Positions 6,648 to 13,030 of a DNA stretch of 13,030 nucleotides are shown here, in pieces (positions within the stretch are counted from its first letter, which is position 1; each line of letters opens with the position of its first letter). The position numbers and the translations under genes are program-made. Location of the stretch: NCBI GenBank assembly GCA_945980015.1, contig CAMFQI010000008.1, forward strand, positions 1-13,030, read 5' to 3'. The notes below the pieces were generated by a model. That model did not search any database. It was not told the DNA's origin and was given only the letters and a program-made list of their open reading frames with translations. The stretch comes from an uncultured Eubacterium sp. (lineage in GTDB: Bacteria; Bacillota; Clostridia; Oscillospirales; Acutalibacteraceae).

Positions 6648-7553
6648 TCAGTTCTGCATAAGTTTTACCAACACTGCCTTTTGGGCGTGAAGTCTGTTTT
6701 CTGCTTCATCAAAGATTTCGTTTGCGTGCTCCTCAAACACCTTTGCGGTGATTTCCTCTTCTCTGTGTGCAGGCAGACAATGAAGCACCATAGCGTTTTC
6801 ATTTGCAACGCTCATAACCTCATCGTTGATTTGGTAGTTTTTGAACACCTTTTCACGCTCTGCCTTTTCCTCCTCCTGTCCCATAGAAGCCCAAACGTCA
6901 GTATAAAGAACGTCGGCATTTTCGGCACAGGCAAGAATATCCGATGAACAGGTGAACTTTCCGTTTTCCTGCGCCCATTTCATAATTTCGGCATCGGGCT
7001 TATAGCCGTCGGGACAGGTTACGGCACATTCCATACCCATCGAAATTGCGCCTACGATAAGGCTGTTTGCCATATTATTACCGTCACCGATAAAGCAGAA
7101 TTTAAGCCCGTCAAAGCTTTTTTTATACTCACGGATTGTCATTAAATCGGCAAGCACCTGACACGGATGGCAGTAATCGGTAAGACCGTTTATGATAGGA
7201 ATTGAGCCGTATTTTGCGAGATCCTCAACCTCCTTTTGCTCAAAGGTTCTTATCATAATTCCGTCAAGATAGCGTGAAAGCACTCTTGCGGTATCCTCAA
7301 CAGGCTCTCCCCTGCCTATCTGCAAATCACGGTTTGAAAGGAACAGTGCCTGACCGCCAAGCTGATACATTCCCGTTTCAAAGCTGACCCTTGTTCTCGT
7401 TGAGCTTTTCTGAAAAATCATACCGAGCGTTTTGCCCTTTAATATATGGTGCTCAATGCCGTTGTGATTTTCATATTTAAGCTGATCGGCAAGGTTGAGA
7501 ATATCAAGAATTTCCTCCTTGTCCAAATCCTGTAACTTCAATAAATGCTTCAT
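6648..7553 (-). CDS. argF: Ornithine carbamoyltransferase
   Basis: A 301-residue cytosolic enzyme that joins carbamoyl phosphate and ornithine to give citrulline. The carbamoyl-phosphate loop KSSTRTRVSFE is at residues 49-59, with DCHPCQ-type HPCQ at 129-132. The ornithine-binding D-x(3)-SMG is at 219-225 (TDVWASMG), and the catalytic HCLPAHR is at 258-264. These residues distinguish it from aspartate carbamoyltransferase. The ATG overlaps the argD stop as ATGA, so translation is coupled. It is the last gene of argCJBDF. The nearest transcription stop is the bidirectional terminator at 6341-6383, giving a 3' tail of nearly 300 bases that includes the inverted repeat at 6497-6572. Confidence 0.96.
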   Translation of the reverse strand: MKHLLKLQDLDKEEILDILNLADQLKYENHNGIEHHILKGKTLGMIFQKSSTRTRVSFETGMYQLGGQALFLSNRDLQIGRGEPVEDTARVLSRYLDGIMIRTFEQKEVEDLAKYGSIPIINGLTDYCHPCQVLADLMTIREYKKSFDGLKFCFIGDGNNMANSLIVGAISMGMECAVTCPDGYKPDAEIMKWAQENGKFTCSSDILACAENADVLYTDVWASMGQEEEKAEREKVFKNYQINDEVMSVANENAMVLHCLPAHREEEITAKVFEEHANEIFDEAENRLHAQKAVLVKLMQN

Positions 7554-8713
7554 TTTTCAATTACCTCCTTGAGTATTTTCAGTCCTTCGTCGATTTCGTC
7601 ATAGCTTATATTCAGTGCAGGAAGCAAGCGCACCTTATTCTTATGTGCAGTAAGCACGAGCAAGCCGTTTTCCAGACAGGACTTCGCTATTTCTCCTGCA
7701 TCCTTATCGGTTGATATACCAAGCATAAGTCCCATTGAATCAACAGACTTTACACCTTTGATATCGAAAAGCATTTTCTTGATGTATTCACCCTTTTTGC
7801 TAACCTCGGCTAAAAATTCATCATCAAGCCTTTTTACTATGCTTATGGCACCGGCGGCGGCAATTGGGTTTCCGCCGAAGGTTGAACCGTGGGAGCCGGG
7901 AGTTACTGTATCCTTCAATTTTTCGCCGAAAAGCACTGCGCCCATCGGGAGACCTCCCGCAAGTCCCTTTGCGGTTGATACAATATCGGGTTTAATTCCG
8001 TAATTCTCGTATGCGAAATATTTTCCCGTTCTGCCGTTGCCTGTCTGTACCTCGTCGACTATCATAAGGATATCGTTTTCCTGTGCTATTTCATTAATCA
8101 CACCGACAAATTCAGGCGTTAGAATATTAACGCCGCCCTCACCTTGTATACATTCAAACATAACGGCGCATACGTCGTCAGTTATCATTTGCTTAAGCGC
8201 TTCGCTATCGTTTGCAGGGCAATATTTGAAGCCCGGCGTAAACGGTCCGAATATTGTGTGGAACATATCCTGTCCCGTTGCGGCAAGAGTCGTTATTGTT
8301 CTGCCGTGGAACGAATCGGTAAGAGTGATAATCGTTGAACGGCCTTCTCCGTATTTATCAAAGCTGTATTTTCTTGCAAATTTTATTGCACCCTCGTTCG
8401 CCTCTGCGCCCGAGTTTGCAAAGAAAACACGCTTCATTCCCGATTTTTCGCAAAGCATTTTTGCAAGCACGCAACAAGGCTCGGTGTAGTACAAATTACT
8501 CGTATGCTGAACCTTAGTAAGCTGCTCGCTTACGGCACTTGCCCATTCATCATCGCATATTCCGAAAGCCGTTACACCTATGCCCGAGCCGAAGTCTATG
8601 TATTTTTTGCCCTGCTCATCGTAAAGCGTTGAGCCCTTGCCTTTCGTCAGACAAACGTCAAACCTACCGTACGAATGAGCAATATATTCGTTATCTAATT
8701 CCTTTGTATTCAT
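7550..8713 (-). CDS. argD: Acetylornithine aminotransferase
   Basis: A 387-residue class III (fold type I) pyridoxal-phosphate aminotransferase that makes N-acetylornithine from N-acetylglutamate semialdehyde with glutamate as amino donor. Visible features are FANSGAEANEGAIK at about 98-111, SFHGRT (134-139), ECIQGEGG (187-194) and VDEVQTGNGRTG (219-230). The PLP-binding lysine is Lys249 in STAKGLAGGLPMGAV, and STFGGNP follows. The position in the arg operon supports acetylornithine as substrate over ornithine or GABA. Its start overlaps the argB stop by ATGA, and its own stop overlaps argF the same way. Confidence 0.95.
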   Translation of the reverse strand: MNTKELDNEYIAHSYGRFDVCLTKGKGSTLYDEQGKKYIDFGSGIGVTAFGICDDEWASAVSEQLTKVQHTSNLYYTEPCCVLAKMLCEKSGMKRVFFANSGAEANEGAIKFARKYSFDKYGEGRSTIITLTDSFHGRTITTLAATGQDMFHTIFGPFTPGFKYCPANDSEALKQMITDDVCAVMFECIQGEGGVNILTPEFVGVINEIAQENDILMIVDEVQTGNGRTGKYFAYENYGIKPDIVSTAKGLAGGLPMGAVLFGEKLKDTVTPGSHGSTFGGNPIAAAGAISIVKRLDDEFLAEVSKKGEYIKKMLFDIKGVKSVDSMGLMLGISTDKDAGEIAKSCLENGLLVLTAHKNKVRLLPALNISYDEIDEGLKILKEVIEK

Positions 8714-9576
8714 TGTCTGCTCCTAAACATTGTTCCCATACCCTCGTCTGTAAGCAGCTCCATAAGAATAGAGTGAGGAACTCTGCCGTCAATTATAAAT
8801 GCTTTTTCACAGCCGTTTCTTATTGCCTGCGTCATTGAGTCAATCTTCGGTATCATACCGCCGCTGATTATACCGTCGGCAATAAGAGCCGGAATTTCGG
8901 ATATAATTACCTTTTGAATTTTTGTACTTTCGTCGTTAACATCCCTCAAAAGACCGACAATATCCGTCATTGAAATAAGCGCCGCCGCCTTTAAGTCACC
9001 TGCAATCCGAGCCGCAACGGTATCGGCGTTTATATTGTAGCAATTACCCTGCTCGTCATAGCCTATTGTAGATACGACGGGGATAAAATTATTTGCAAGC
9101 ACTTCGTTAATTACGTCCATATTTGTTTCGACTATCTCACCGACATAGCCGTGAACGTCGTCCATGGGCTTGCATTTTATCATATTTCCGTCCATACCCG
9201 AAAGACCGATTGCGTGACCGCCCATATTACAGATTTTGCAAACCAAATCCTTGTTGACCTTTCCTGCAAGCACCATTTTAACAACGTCAACCGTTTCCTT
9301 GTCGGTAACACGAAGTCCGTCAACAAATCTTGCTTCAACTCCGATTTTACCGAGCATTTTGTTTATCTCCGGACCGCCGCCGTGGACTAAAACAACATTT
9401 ATTCCGACAGTTGTAAGAAGCACCATATCACGCATTACGGCGTCCTTTAGTTCCTCGTTTATCATAGCGTTTCCGCCGTATTTTACTACTATCGTCTTTT
9501 TTCTGTAAAGCTGAATATTAGGCAATGCCTCGGCAATTATTCTTGCCTTCTGCTCGTTATCTATATTGTTTATCAT
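8710..9576 (-). CDS. argB: Acetylglutamate kinase, probably arginine-inhibited
   Basis: A 288-residue amino-acid kinase that phosphorylates N-acetylglutamate with ATP. KYGGNAM (32-38) and VHGGGPEI (64-71) are the ATP and substrate glycine loops. An N-terminal helix (about 9-25, KARIIAEALPNIQLY) precedes the first strand, as in the arginine-sensitive hexameric enzymes of Pseudomonas and Thermotoga and unlike E. coli, which starts directly at the glycine loop. The C-terminal DGRVPHSILMELLTDEGMGTM also matches the arginine-site signature. Feedback by arginine fits the cyclic pathway in which argJ recycles acetyl groups. The ATG at 9576 follows argJ after 12 bases with GGAG about 7 bases ahead. 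Confidence 0.95.
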   Translation of the reverse strand: MINNIDNEQKARIIAEALPNIQLYRKKTIVVKYGGNAMINEELKDAVMRDMVLLTTVGINVVLVHGGGPEINKMLGKIGVEARFVDGLRVTDKETVDVVKMVLAGKVNKDLVCKICNMGGHAIGLSGMDGNMIKCKPMDDVHGYVGEIVETNMDVINEVLANNFIPVVSTIGYDEQGNCYNINADTVAARIAGDLKAAALISMTDIVGLLRDVNDESTKIQKVIISEIPALIADGIISGGMIPKIDSMTQAIRNGCEKAFIIDGRVPHSILMELLTDEGMGTMFRSRQ

Positions 9577-9588
9577 AGCGTTTCTCCG

Positions 9589-10842
9589 TTAGGTTCTGTA
9601 ATCTCCGTTGATTTTTACATAGTCATATGTAAGGTCGCAGCCCCAGGCAGTTGCGTTTGCCTCGCCGTCATTGAGATTTATCAAAACATATATTTCGTCA
9701 GATGACAAAACCTGCGACGCCTCCTCCTCGCTGAACTCAATTCCTGCACCGTTTTTGCAAACAGATATGATACCATTATCACTCTTGATATCAACATCTA
9801 CCTTATTAATATCAAATTCGGCGTCGGCATATCCTACGGCACAAAGTATTCTGCCCCAATTTGCATCCTCTCCGAAAATTGCCGCCTTAAACAGCGACGA
9901 ACACACAACGCTTTTTGCAACCGTTATTGCAATATCCTGCGTTTGTGCTCCATTTACGATACATTCAATAAGCTTTGTTGCGCCCTCGCCGTCCTTTGCA
10001 AGCATTCTTGTAAGATTTGACATAACCTCATACAGTGCCGCTTTGAAGATTTCGTAAGCCTCGCCGTCTTCAACTATTTCTTCATTTTCGGCAAGGCCGT
10101 TTGCCATAAGACAAACCATATCGTTTGTTGATGTATCGCCGTCAATGGACAGGCAGTTATATGTAATTTTTACGATTTCGTTAAGCGCATTTTGGAGCAT
10201 ATCGGTGCTTATTGCACAGTCCGTTGTTATGAAATTAAGCGTAGTTGCCATATTCGGATGTATCATACCAGAGCCCTTTGCCATACCACCTAAATGACAT
10301 TTTTTACCGTAAACTTCAAATTCAACGGCATATTCTTTTTTTACCGTATCGGTTGTCATAATAGCTGTTGCGGCTTGGTTATTTTTGTTATAATCAAGCT
10401 CGCTTACAAGCTTCGGCACAGCACTCATAATAGGCTCGATAGGTAATATCTGACCGATAACGCCTGTTGAAGCAACAACTACCTGCTCCTGAGGAATATT
10501 CAGTTCGTTTGCAACAAGCTCGCACATTTTGTTCGCTTTTTCTACGCCGTCTGCATTGCAGGTATTGGCATTTTTTGAATTCGCAATTACTGCGATTGCC
10601 TTGCCGCCGCTTTTTTCAAGATTAGCCTTTGTTACTATAATAGGCGCACCCTTAACCTTGTTTGTTGTATATACGCAAGCTGTGTTGCAAAGCCTGTCCG
10701 AAACATAAAGACAAATATCATTTTTATGCGTTCCGGTGGGATTTTCGTAGGCAGGCTTTTTTATTCCGCAATATGTACCGCTCGCCTTGAAGCCCTTTGC
10801 GGCACATATACCGCCGTCAATAATCTTAAATTCGTTTTCCAT
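9589..10842 (-). CDS. argJ: Bifunctional ornithine acetyltransferase / N-acetylglutamate synthase
   Basis: A 417-residue member of the ArgJ family that transfers acetyl from N-acetylornithine to glutamate, releasing ornithine, and in the bifunctional form also uses acetyl-CoA. The proenzyme cleaves itself before Thr200 in KGSGMIHPNMATTLNF, giving alpha and beta chains; Thr200 becomes the nucleophile. STGVIG (125-130) supplies the oxyanion-hole Thr-Gly, and TTDT (163-166) is conserved. No argE or argA lies in the window, consistent with the cyclic route. Whether the acetyl-CoA activity is present cannot be read from sequence. It starts 6 bases after argC, whose last codons contain AGGAG. Confidence 0.95.
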   Translation of the reverse strand: MENEFKIIDGGICAAKGFKASGTYCGIKKPAYENPTGTHKNDICLYVSDRLCNTACVYTTNKVKGAPIIVTKANLEKSGGKAIAVIANSKNANTCNADGVEKANKMCELVANELNIPQEQVVVASTGVIGQILPIEPIMSAVPKLVSELDYNKNNQAATAIMTTDTVKKEYAVEFEVYGKKCHLGGMAKGSGMIHPNMATTLNFITTDCAISTDMLQNALNEIVKITYNCLSIDGDTSTNDMVCLMANGLAENEEIVEDGEAYEIFKAALYEVMSNLTRMLAKDGEGATKLIECIVNGAQTQDIAITVAKSVVCSSLFKAAIFGEDANWGRILCAVGYADAEFDINKVDVDIKSDNGIISVCKNGAGIEFSEEEASQVLSSDEIYVLINLNDGEANATAWGCDLTYDYVKINGDYRT

Positions 10843-10848
10843 TTTCCG

Positions 10849-11790
10849 TTATTCTCCTAAGTTAAGTCCTGTTTTTTCGTCTACACCGAGTGCAATATTC
10901 ATACATTGAATTGCCGCACCGCTTGCACCCTTGCCTAAATTATCGAAGCGTGATGTAATCAGTATTCTGTCGTCATTTCCGTTTATTTCTATCTCCATAT
11001 CGTCACGGTTTGCAAAATTATTCGAGCCTATCATATTAGCAGAATACCCTAAATCTCTCACCTTTACAAACGGCTCGCCTGCATAATGCTCGGCAAAAAT
11101 TTTCTGCAAATCGCTCGGCGTTACCTTTTTTTCAAGCAAATCTGTAAATAAAGGGATACTGACAACCATTCCCTGCGGATAATCACAGATGTGAGGTGCA
11201 AAAAACGGAATACGATCAAGCCTGCTTATTGCTTTCATTTCCTTTAAGTGCTTATGCTGTTGGGACAATGCGTATTGTCTCGGAGAGGAAAGCTCCTTGC
11301 AACGCTCGGGATTTTCGTACTGTTCAATTCCCTTTTTACCTGCGCCTGTGTAACCGCTCATAGCGTAGCACGTCAAGGGATATGACGACGATATAATGCC
11401 GTGAGCAACAAGCGGATATACAATACTGTTGAAGCCGCTTGCATAACATCCCGGAACAGCAATTCGCTTAGAGGACTTGATTTTTTCTCTAAACGAGCTT
11501 TCAAGCTCGGGAAATCCGTAAGCCCAGCTTTCGTTTGTTCTGTGAGCCGTCGAGGTGTCGATAATTGTTACATTTTCATTTTCAACAAGCGAAACGGCTT
11601 CAATGCTCGCTTCGTCGGGCAAGCACAAAAATGTTATGTCGGATGAGTTTATCAGCCTTGCCCGTTCCTTTACATCCTTTCTTTTATCATCGTCAATATG
11701 TAAAAGCTGAATGTCATTTCTACATTCAAACCTTTTGTATATTTTTAATCCGGTAGTTCCCTGACTGCCGTCAATAAAAACTTTTTTCAT
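10849..11790 (-). CDS. argC: N-acetyl-gamma-glutamyl-phosphate reductase (short, type 2)
   Basis: A 313-residue NADPH-dependent reductase that turns N-acetylglutamyl phosphate into the semialdehyde. The N-terminus MKKVFIDGSQGTTGL carries the nucleotide-binding turn, and the catalytic cysteine is Cys115 in AVPGCYASGF. The FIDG-x(2)-GTTG start and compact length match the type 2 ArgC subfamily rather than the longer E. coli type. The ATG at 11790 was chosen because the conserved region starts there and GAGG lies about 11 bases upstream. The upstream in-frame start would fall inside the -10 region of the promoter. First gene of the argCJBDF operon. Confidence 0.94.
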   Translation of the reverse strand: MKKVFIDGSQGTTGLKIYKRFECRNDIQLLHIDDDKRKDVKERARLINSSDITFLCLPDEASIEAVSLVENENVTIIDTSTAHRTNESWAYGFPELESSFREKIKSSKRIAVPGCYASGFNSIVYPLVAHGIISSSYPLTCYAMSGYTGAGKKGIEQYENPERCKELSSPRQYALSQQHKHLKEMKAISRLDRIPFFAPHICDYPQGMVVSIPLFTDLLEKKVTPSDLQKIFAEHYAGEPFVKVRDLGYSANMIGSNNFANRDDMEIEINGNDDRILITSRFDNLGKGASGAAIQCMNIALGVDEKTGLNLGE

Positions 11791-11826
11791 TCCTACATTT
11801 ACCTCTGTATTTATTAGGTTTTTAAT

Positions 11827-11854
11827 ATTATACTGCAATATTTTTCAGTGTCAA
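11827..11854 (-). promoter_or_regulatory. Promoter of the arg operon
   Basis: On the minus strand a perfect TTGACA (11854-11849) and a perfect TATAAT (11832-11827) are separated by 16 bases. Transcription would begin near 11820, leaving a leader of about 30 bases before argC, too short for a leader peptide or T-box. Confidence 0.8.
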
Positions 11855-11891
11855 TAGAAAAACGAAAATTTGTTATAAATATACGCAAAAA

Positions 11892-11905
11892 TGTATATTT
11901 ATTCA
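11892..11905 (-). promoter_or_regulatory. Candidate ARG box (ArgR/AhrC operator)
   Basis: Read on the minus strand the sequence TGAATAAATATACA differs at one position from the ARG-box core TGAATWWWWATTCA known from ArgR/AhrC regulators. It lies about 38 bases upstream of the -35 box of the argC promoter. A second, much weaker match follows immediately downstream. AT-rich context makes chance matches possible, but the location before argC supports it. Confidence 0.5.
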
Positions 11906-11918
11906 AAATAAGCAGCAT

Positions 11919-12458
11919 TTACATAAGTTTGTCAATACCGTAGGTAAAGATTTGCGGGTCCAGAAACAACGGAATTTTTATCGGGAAATGGGTCAGAAAG
12001 AAGAACAGTAATGCGATAATCAAAAGTCCCGCTATCGACAAGCCGTTAATCAGACCTCTGCCGATTGATTTGTTGATTATGTTATAGCTGATTAAATATC
12101 CGACTGCCGCTCCAATAAAAAAGCTTGCTATACTCACCCATTCGATTTGCCTGCCTGTTGCACCGAGAGAGATATAATATATCGCAAGCGTAGTGAAAAA
12201 CGCAAGCAGTATTCCGATTAGCTTTGCAAAGTATACATTAAATTTTTCGTCGGTCAATCTGATTGCTTCATAAACGCCGTATATGACATAAGGGAAAAAG
12301 AGCAGCTTCAAATGCTCCCAAGGGCTTTCGTTTATTGGCGATATCAAAGCAATAACCTTACTTTCATTACTCCATTCATACGCAAAATGCATAATTACTC
12401 CAAGCACGCTCACAAATATAAAGCCGAAAAATTCAAGTTTAGCAAGTTTTTTGTTCAT
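11919..12458 (-). CDS. Small polytopic membrane protein, DUF6512-like
   Basis: A 179-residue integral membrane protein with about five hydrophobic spans (roughly 9-28, 47-66, 77-98, 108-127 and 136-157). The conserved-looking motif PINESPWEHLKLLFFP at 41-56, with HFAYEW just before it, resembles DUF6512 proteins of Firmicutes; the family name is from memory and function is unknown. The ATG at 12458 is preferred: GGTGAT lies just upstream, whereas the longer frame would need a TTG start without a ribosome site. It is upstream of argC on the same strand, but the arg operon has its own promoter in the 128-base gap, so a functional link with arginine synthesis is not implied. Confidence 0.75.
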   Translation of the reverse strand: MNKKLAKLEFFGFIFVSVLGVIMHFAYEWSNESKVIALISPINESPWEHLKLLFFPYVIYGVYEAIRLTDEKFNVYFAKLIGILLAFFTTLAIYYISLGATGRQIEWVSIASFFIGAAVGYLISYNIINKSIGRGLINGLSIAGLLIIALLFFFLTHFPIKIPLFLDPQIFTYGIDKLM

Positions 12459-12635
12459 ATCATCACCGATTATATAATATGTAATAAATTGAGGATTATG
12501 TCTTTGCAAAATTTAGAATAAAGTTCAGACTGTCGATAAAGTGGGCTGAAACACGCCTTATAAATTAAACAAACCGAATTAAGCCTCCTTTATGTAAAGA
12601 GAGATTGAAGCACATTGCGCTGACGGATGGATTGT

Positions 12636-12670
12636 AAAAGCGGCTTAGACATCGAATCTAAGCCGCTTTT
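12636..12670. terminator. Strong hairpin in the spacer, terminator-like
   Basis: AAAAGCGGCTTAGA (12636-12649) and TCTAAGCCGCTTTT (12657-12670) form a perfect 14-bp stem with a 7-base loop. The terminal T/A runs are only four bases on each strand, so it is a weak or bidirectional terminator candidate. A small GGCG-TTTTT-CGCC hairpin (12671-12683) follows directly. No gene ends close by in this window on the plus strand; the remainder of 12459-12747 shows no gene that I can support. Confidence 0.55.
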
Positions 12671-12747
12671 GGCGTTTTTCGCCTTTTGCTCGGTCGAGGT
12701 ACCCTCGTACATCTTCCCTCACAAAATGCGAAATTCAGCTCCATTTC

Positions 12748-12799
12748 TCAACAGCCTACCAGCGTGTCGAAATTTATAATTTGACTTTTTCGACACGCT
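12748..12799. repeat. 52-base dispersed palindromic repeat, copy 2
   Basis: Same orientation and 51 of 52 bases identical to 1-52, including the AGCGTGTCGAAA/TTTCGACACGCT stem (12761-12799). It ends 24 bases before the tRNA-Ser -35 box. The homology at the right stops just after the stem, which marks that boundary of the element; the bases that follow (GGAATAAAG here, ATGACGAGC in copy 1) differ. Confidence 0.8.
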
Positions 12800-12823
12800 G
12801 GAATAAAGTTTTTAATATTTTCC

Positions 12824-12852
12824 TTGACAACCGGCATTTGTTGTGGTAATAT
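12824..12852 (+). promoter_or_regulatory. Promoter of tRNA-Ser
   Basis: Perfect TTGACA (12824-12829), a 17-base spacer and TAATAT (12847-12852) precede the tRNA by about 20 bases, as expected for a stable-RNA promoter. Confidence 0.75.
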
Positions 12853-12872
12853 ATTTAGGCAATTAAATAAAT

Positions 12873-12961
12873 GCAGAGGTATCGAAGTGGTCATAACGAG
12901 GCGGTCTTGAAAACCGTTTGGGTTCACGCCCGCGTGGGTTCGAATCCCACCCTCTGCGCCA
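12873..12961 (+). tRNA. tRNA-Ser (anticodon UGA)
   Basis: Acceptor arms GCAGAGG (12873-12879) and CCTCTGC (12951-12957) pair fully, followed by discriminator G and an encoded CCA (12959-12961). The anticodon stem GCGGT/ACCGT (12901-12905 with 12913-12917) encloses the loop CTTGAAA with anticodon TGA at 12908-12910. A long variable arm (GGGTTCACGCCC) is typical of class II serine tRNAs. The T arm GTGGG-TTCGAAT-CCCAC is canonical. It reads UCA and other UCN codons. Confidence 0.97.
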
Positions 12962-12962
12962 A

Positions 12963-12993
12963 AAAAGAAGCAACGTTGGTTGCTTCTTTTTTT
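12963..12993 (+). terminator. Rho-independent terminator of tRNA-Ser
   Basis: AAGAAGCAAC (12965-12974) and GTTGCTTCTT (12979-12988) form a 10-bp stem with a 4-base loop, immediately followed by a run of T to 12993. It starts right after the encoded CCA, showing a single-gene tRNA transcript. Confidence 0.9.
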
Positions 12994-12995
12994 AT

Positions 12996-13012
12996 CCAAG
13001 CCGCAGGCTTGG
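12996..13012. repeat. Short hairpin at the right edge
   Basis: CCAAGCC (12996-13002) and GGCTTGG (13006-13012) are perfect inverted complements with a 3-base loop. The form (7-bp stem, 3-base loop) is the same as at 55-71, suggesting more palindromic intergenic DNA past the window edge. Confidence 0.45.
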
Positions 13013-13030
13013 TATATCATCACACTTTAG

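Noticed and set aside
12584..12591. Strong Shine-Dalgarno AAAGGAGG on the minus strand
   Set aside because: No ATG, GTG or TTG at a proper distance opens a frame of useful length, so it is taken as chance.
1..12799. The two 52-base direct repeats as att sites of an integrated element beside a tRNA gene
   Set aside because: The DNA between them is ordinary metabolism (arg and methylthioadenosine genes) without integrase or phage genes, and each repeat is palindromic, which suits a dispersed REP-like element better.
12748..13023. Minus-strand open frame containing GGIRTHAGVNPNGFQDRL
   Set aside because: It is the antisense translation of the tRNA-Ser gene and its terminator, a well-known false protein in databases.

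Overview
The window looks like chromosomal DNA from a low-to-mid GC Firmicute of the class Clostridia, probably a gut-type anaerobe of the Ruminococcus/Oscillospira kind. The reasons are A/G-rich Shine-Dalgarno sites, sigma-70/A type promoters in AT-rich spacers, a lipoprotein with Listeria-Bacteroides type repeats, a DUF6512-like membrane protein, and intergenic DNA full of small palindromes. The species assignment is inference; no rRNA is present.

Layout. (1) Positions 1-253 are non-coding: a 52-base palindromic repeat with a second copy at 12748, then a run of five short hairpins punctuated by four exact ATTTCAC heptamers. (2) A minus-strand operon, 3283 down to 254, encodes a purine nucleoside phosphorylase, methylthioribose-1-phosphate isomerase (mtnA) and a 5-methylthioadenosine/S-adenosylhomocysteine deaminase. 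Together they can convert methylthioadenosine to methylthioinosine, then methylthioribose-1-phosphate plus hypoxanthine, then methylthioribulose-1-phosphate. (3) Divergent from it is a BMP-family (nucleoside-binding type) lipoprotein whose binding domain is interrupted by InlB/Flg_new-like repeats, then a membrane-anchored calcineurin-like phosphoesterase with an altered GNHD motif. (4) 6323-6647 holds a bidirectional terminator and a long imperfect inverted repeat, with no convincing gene. (5) A minus-strand arginine operon, 11790 down to 6648, reads argC-argJ-argB-argD-argF, with a near-consensus promoter and a candidate ARG box upstream. It covers glutamate to citrulline by the cyclic acetyl route; argG and argH are not in the window. 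(6) A small polytopic membrane protein lies upstream, then a spacer with hairpins and the second 52-base repeat. A tRNA-Ser(UGA) gene with its own promoter and terminator follows at the right edge.

Most of the window is well-understood metabolism. The most unusual item is the BMP lipoprotein. By eye, the inserted block starts with the last strand of one repeat and ends with the head of another, so the two ends could together complete one repeat unit, a circularly permuted cassette nested in a periplasmic-binding-protein fold. Second are the ATTTCAC-punctuated hairpin array and the catalytic-His-to-Asn phosphoesterase.
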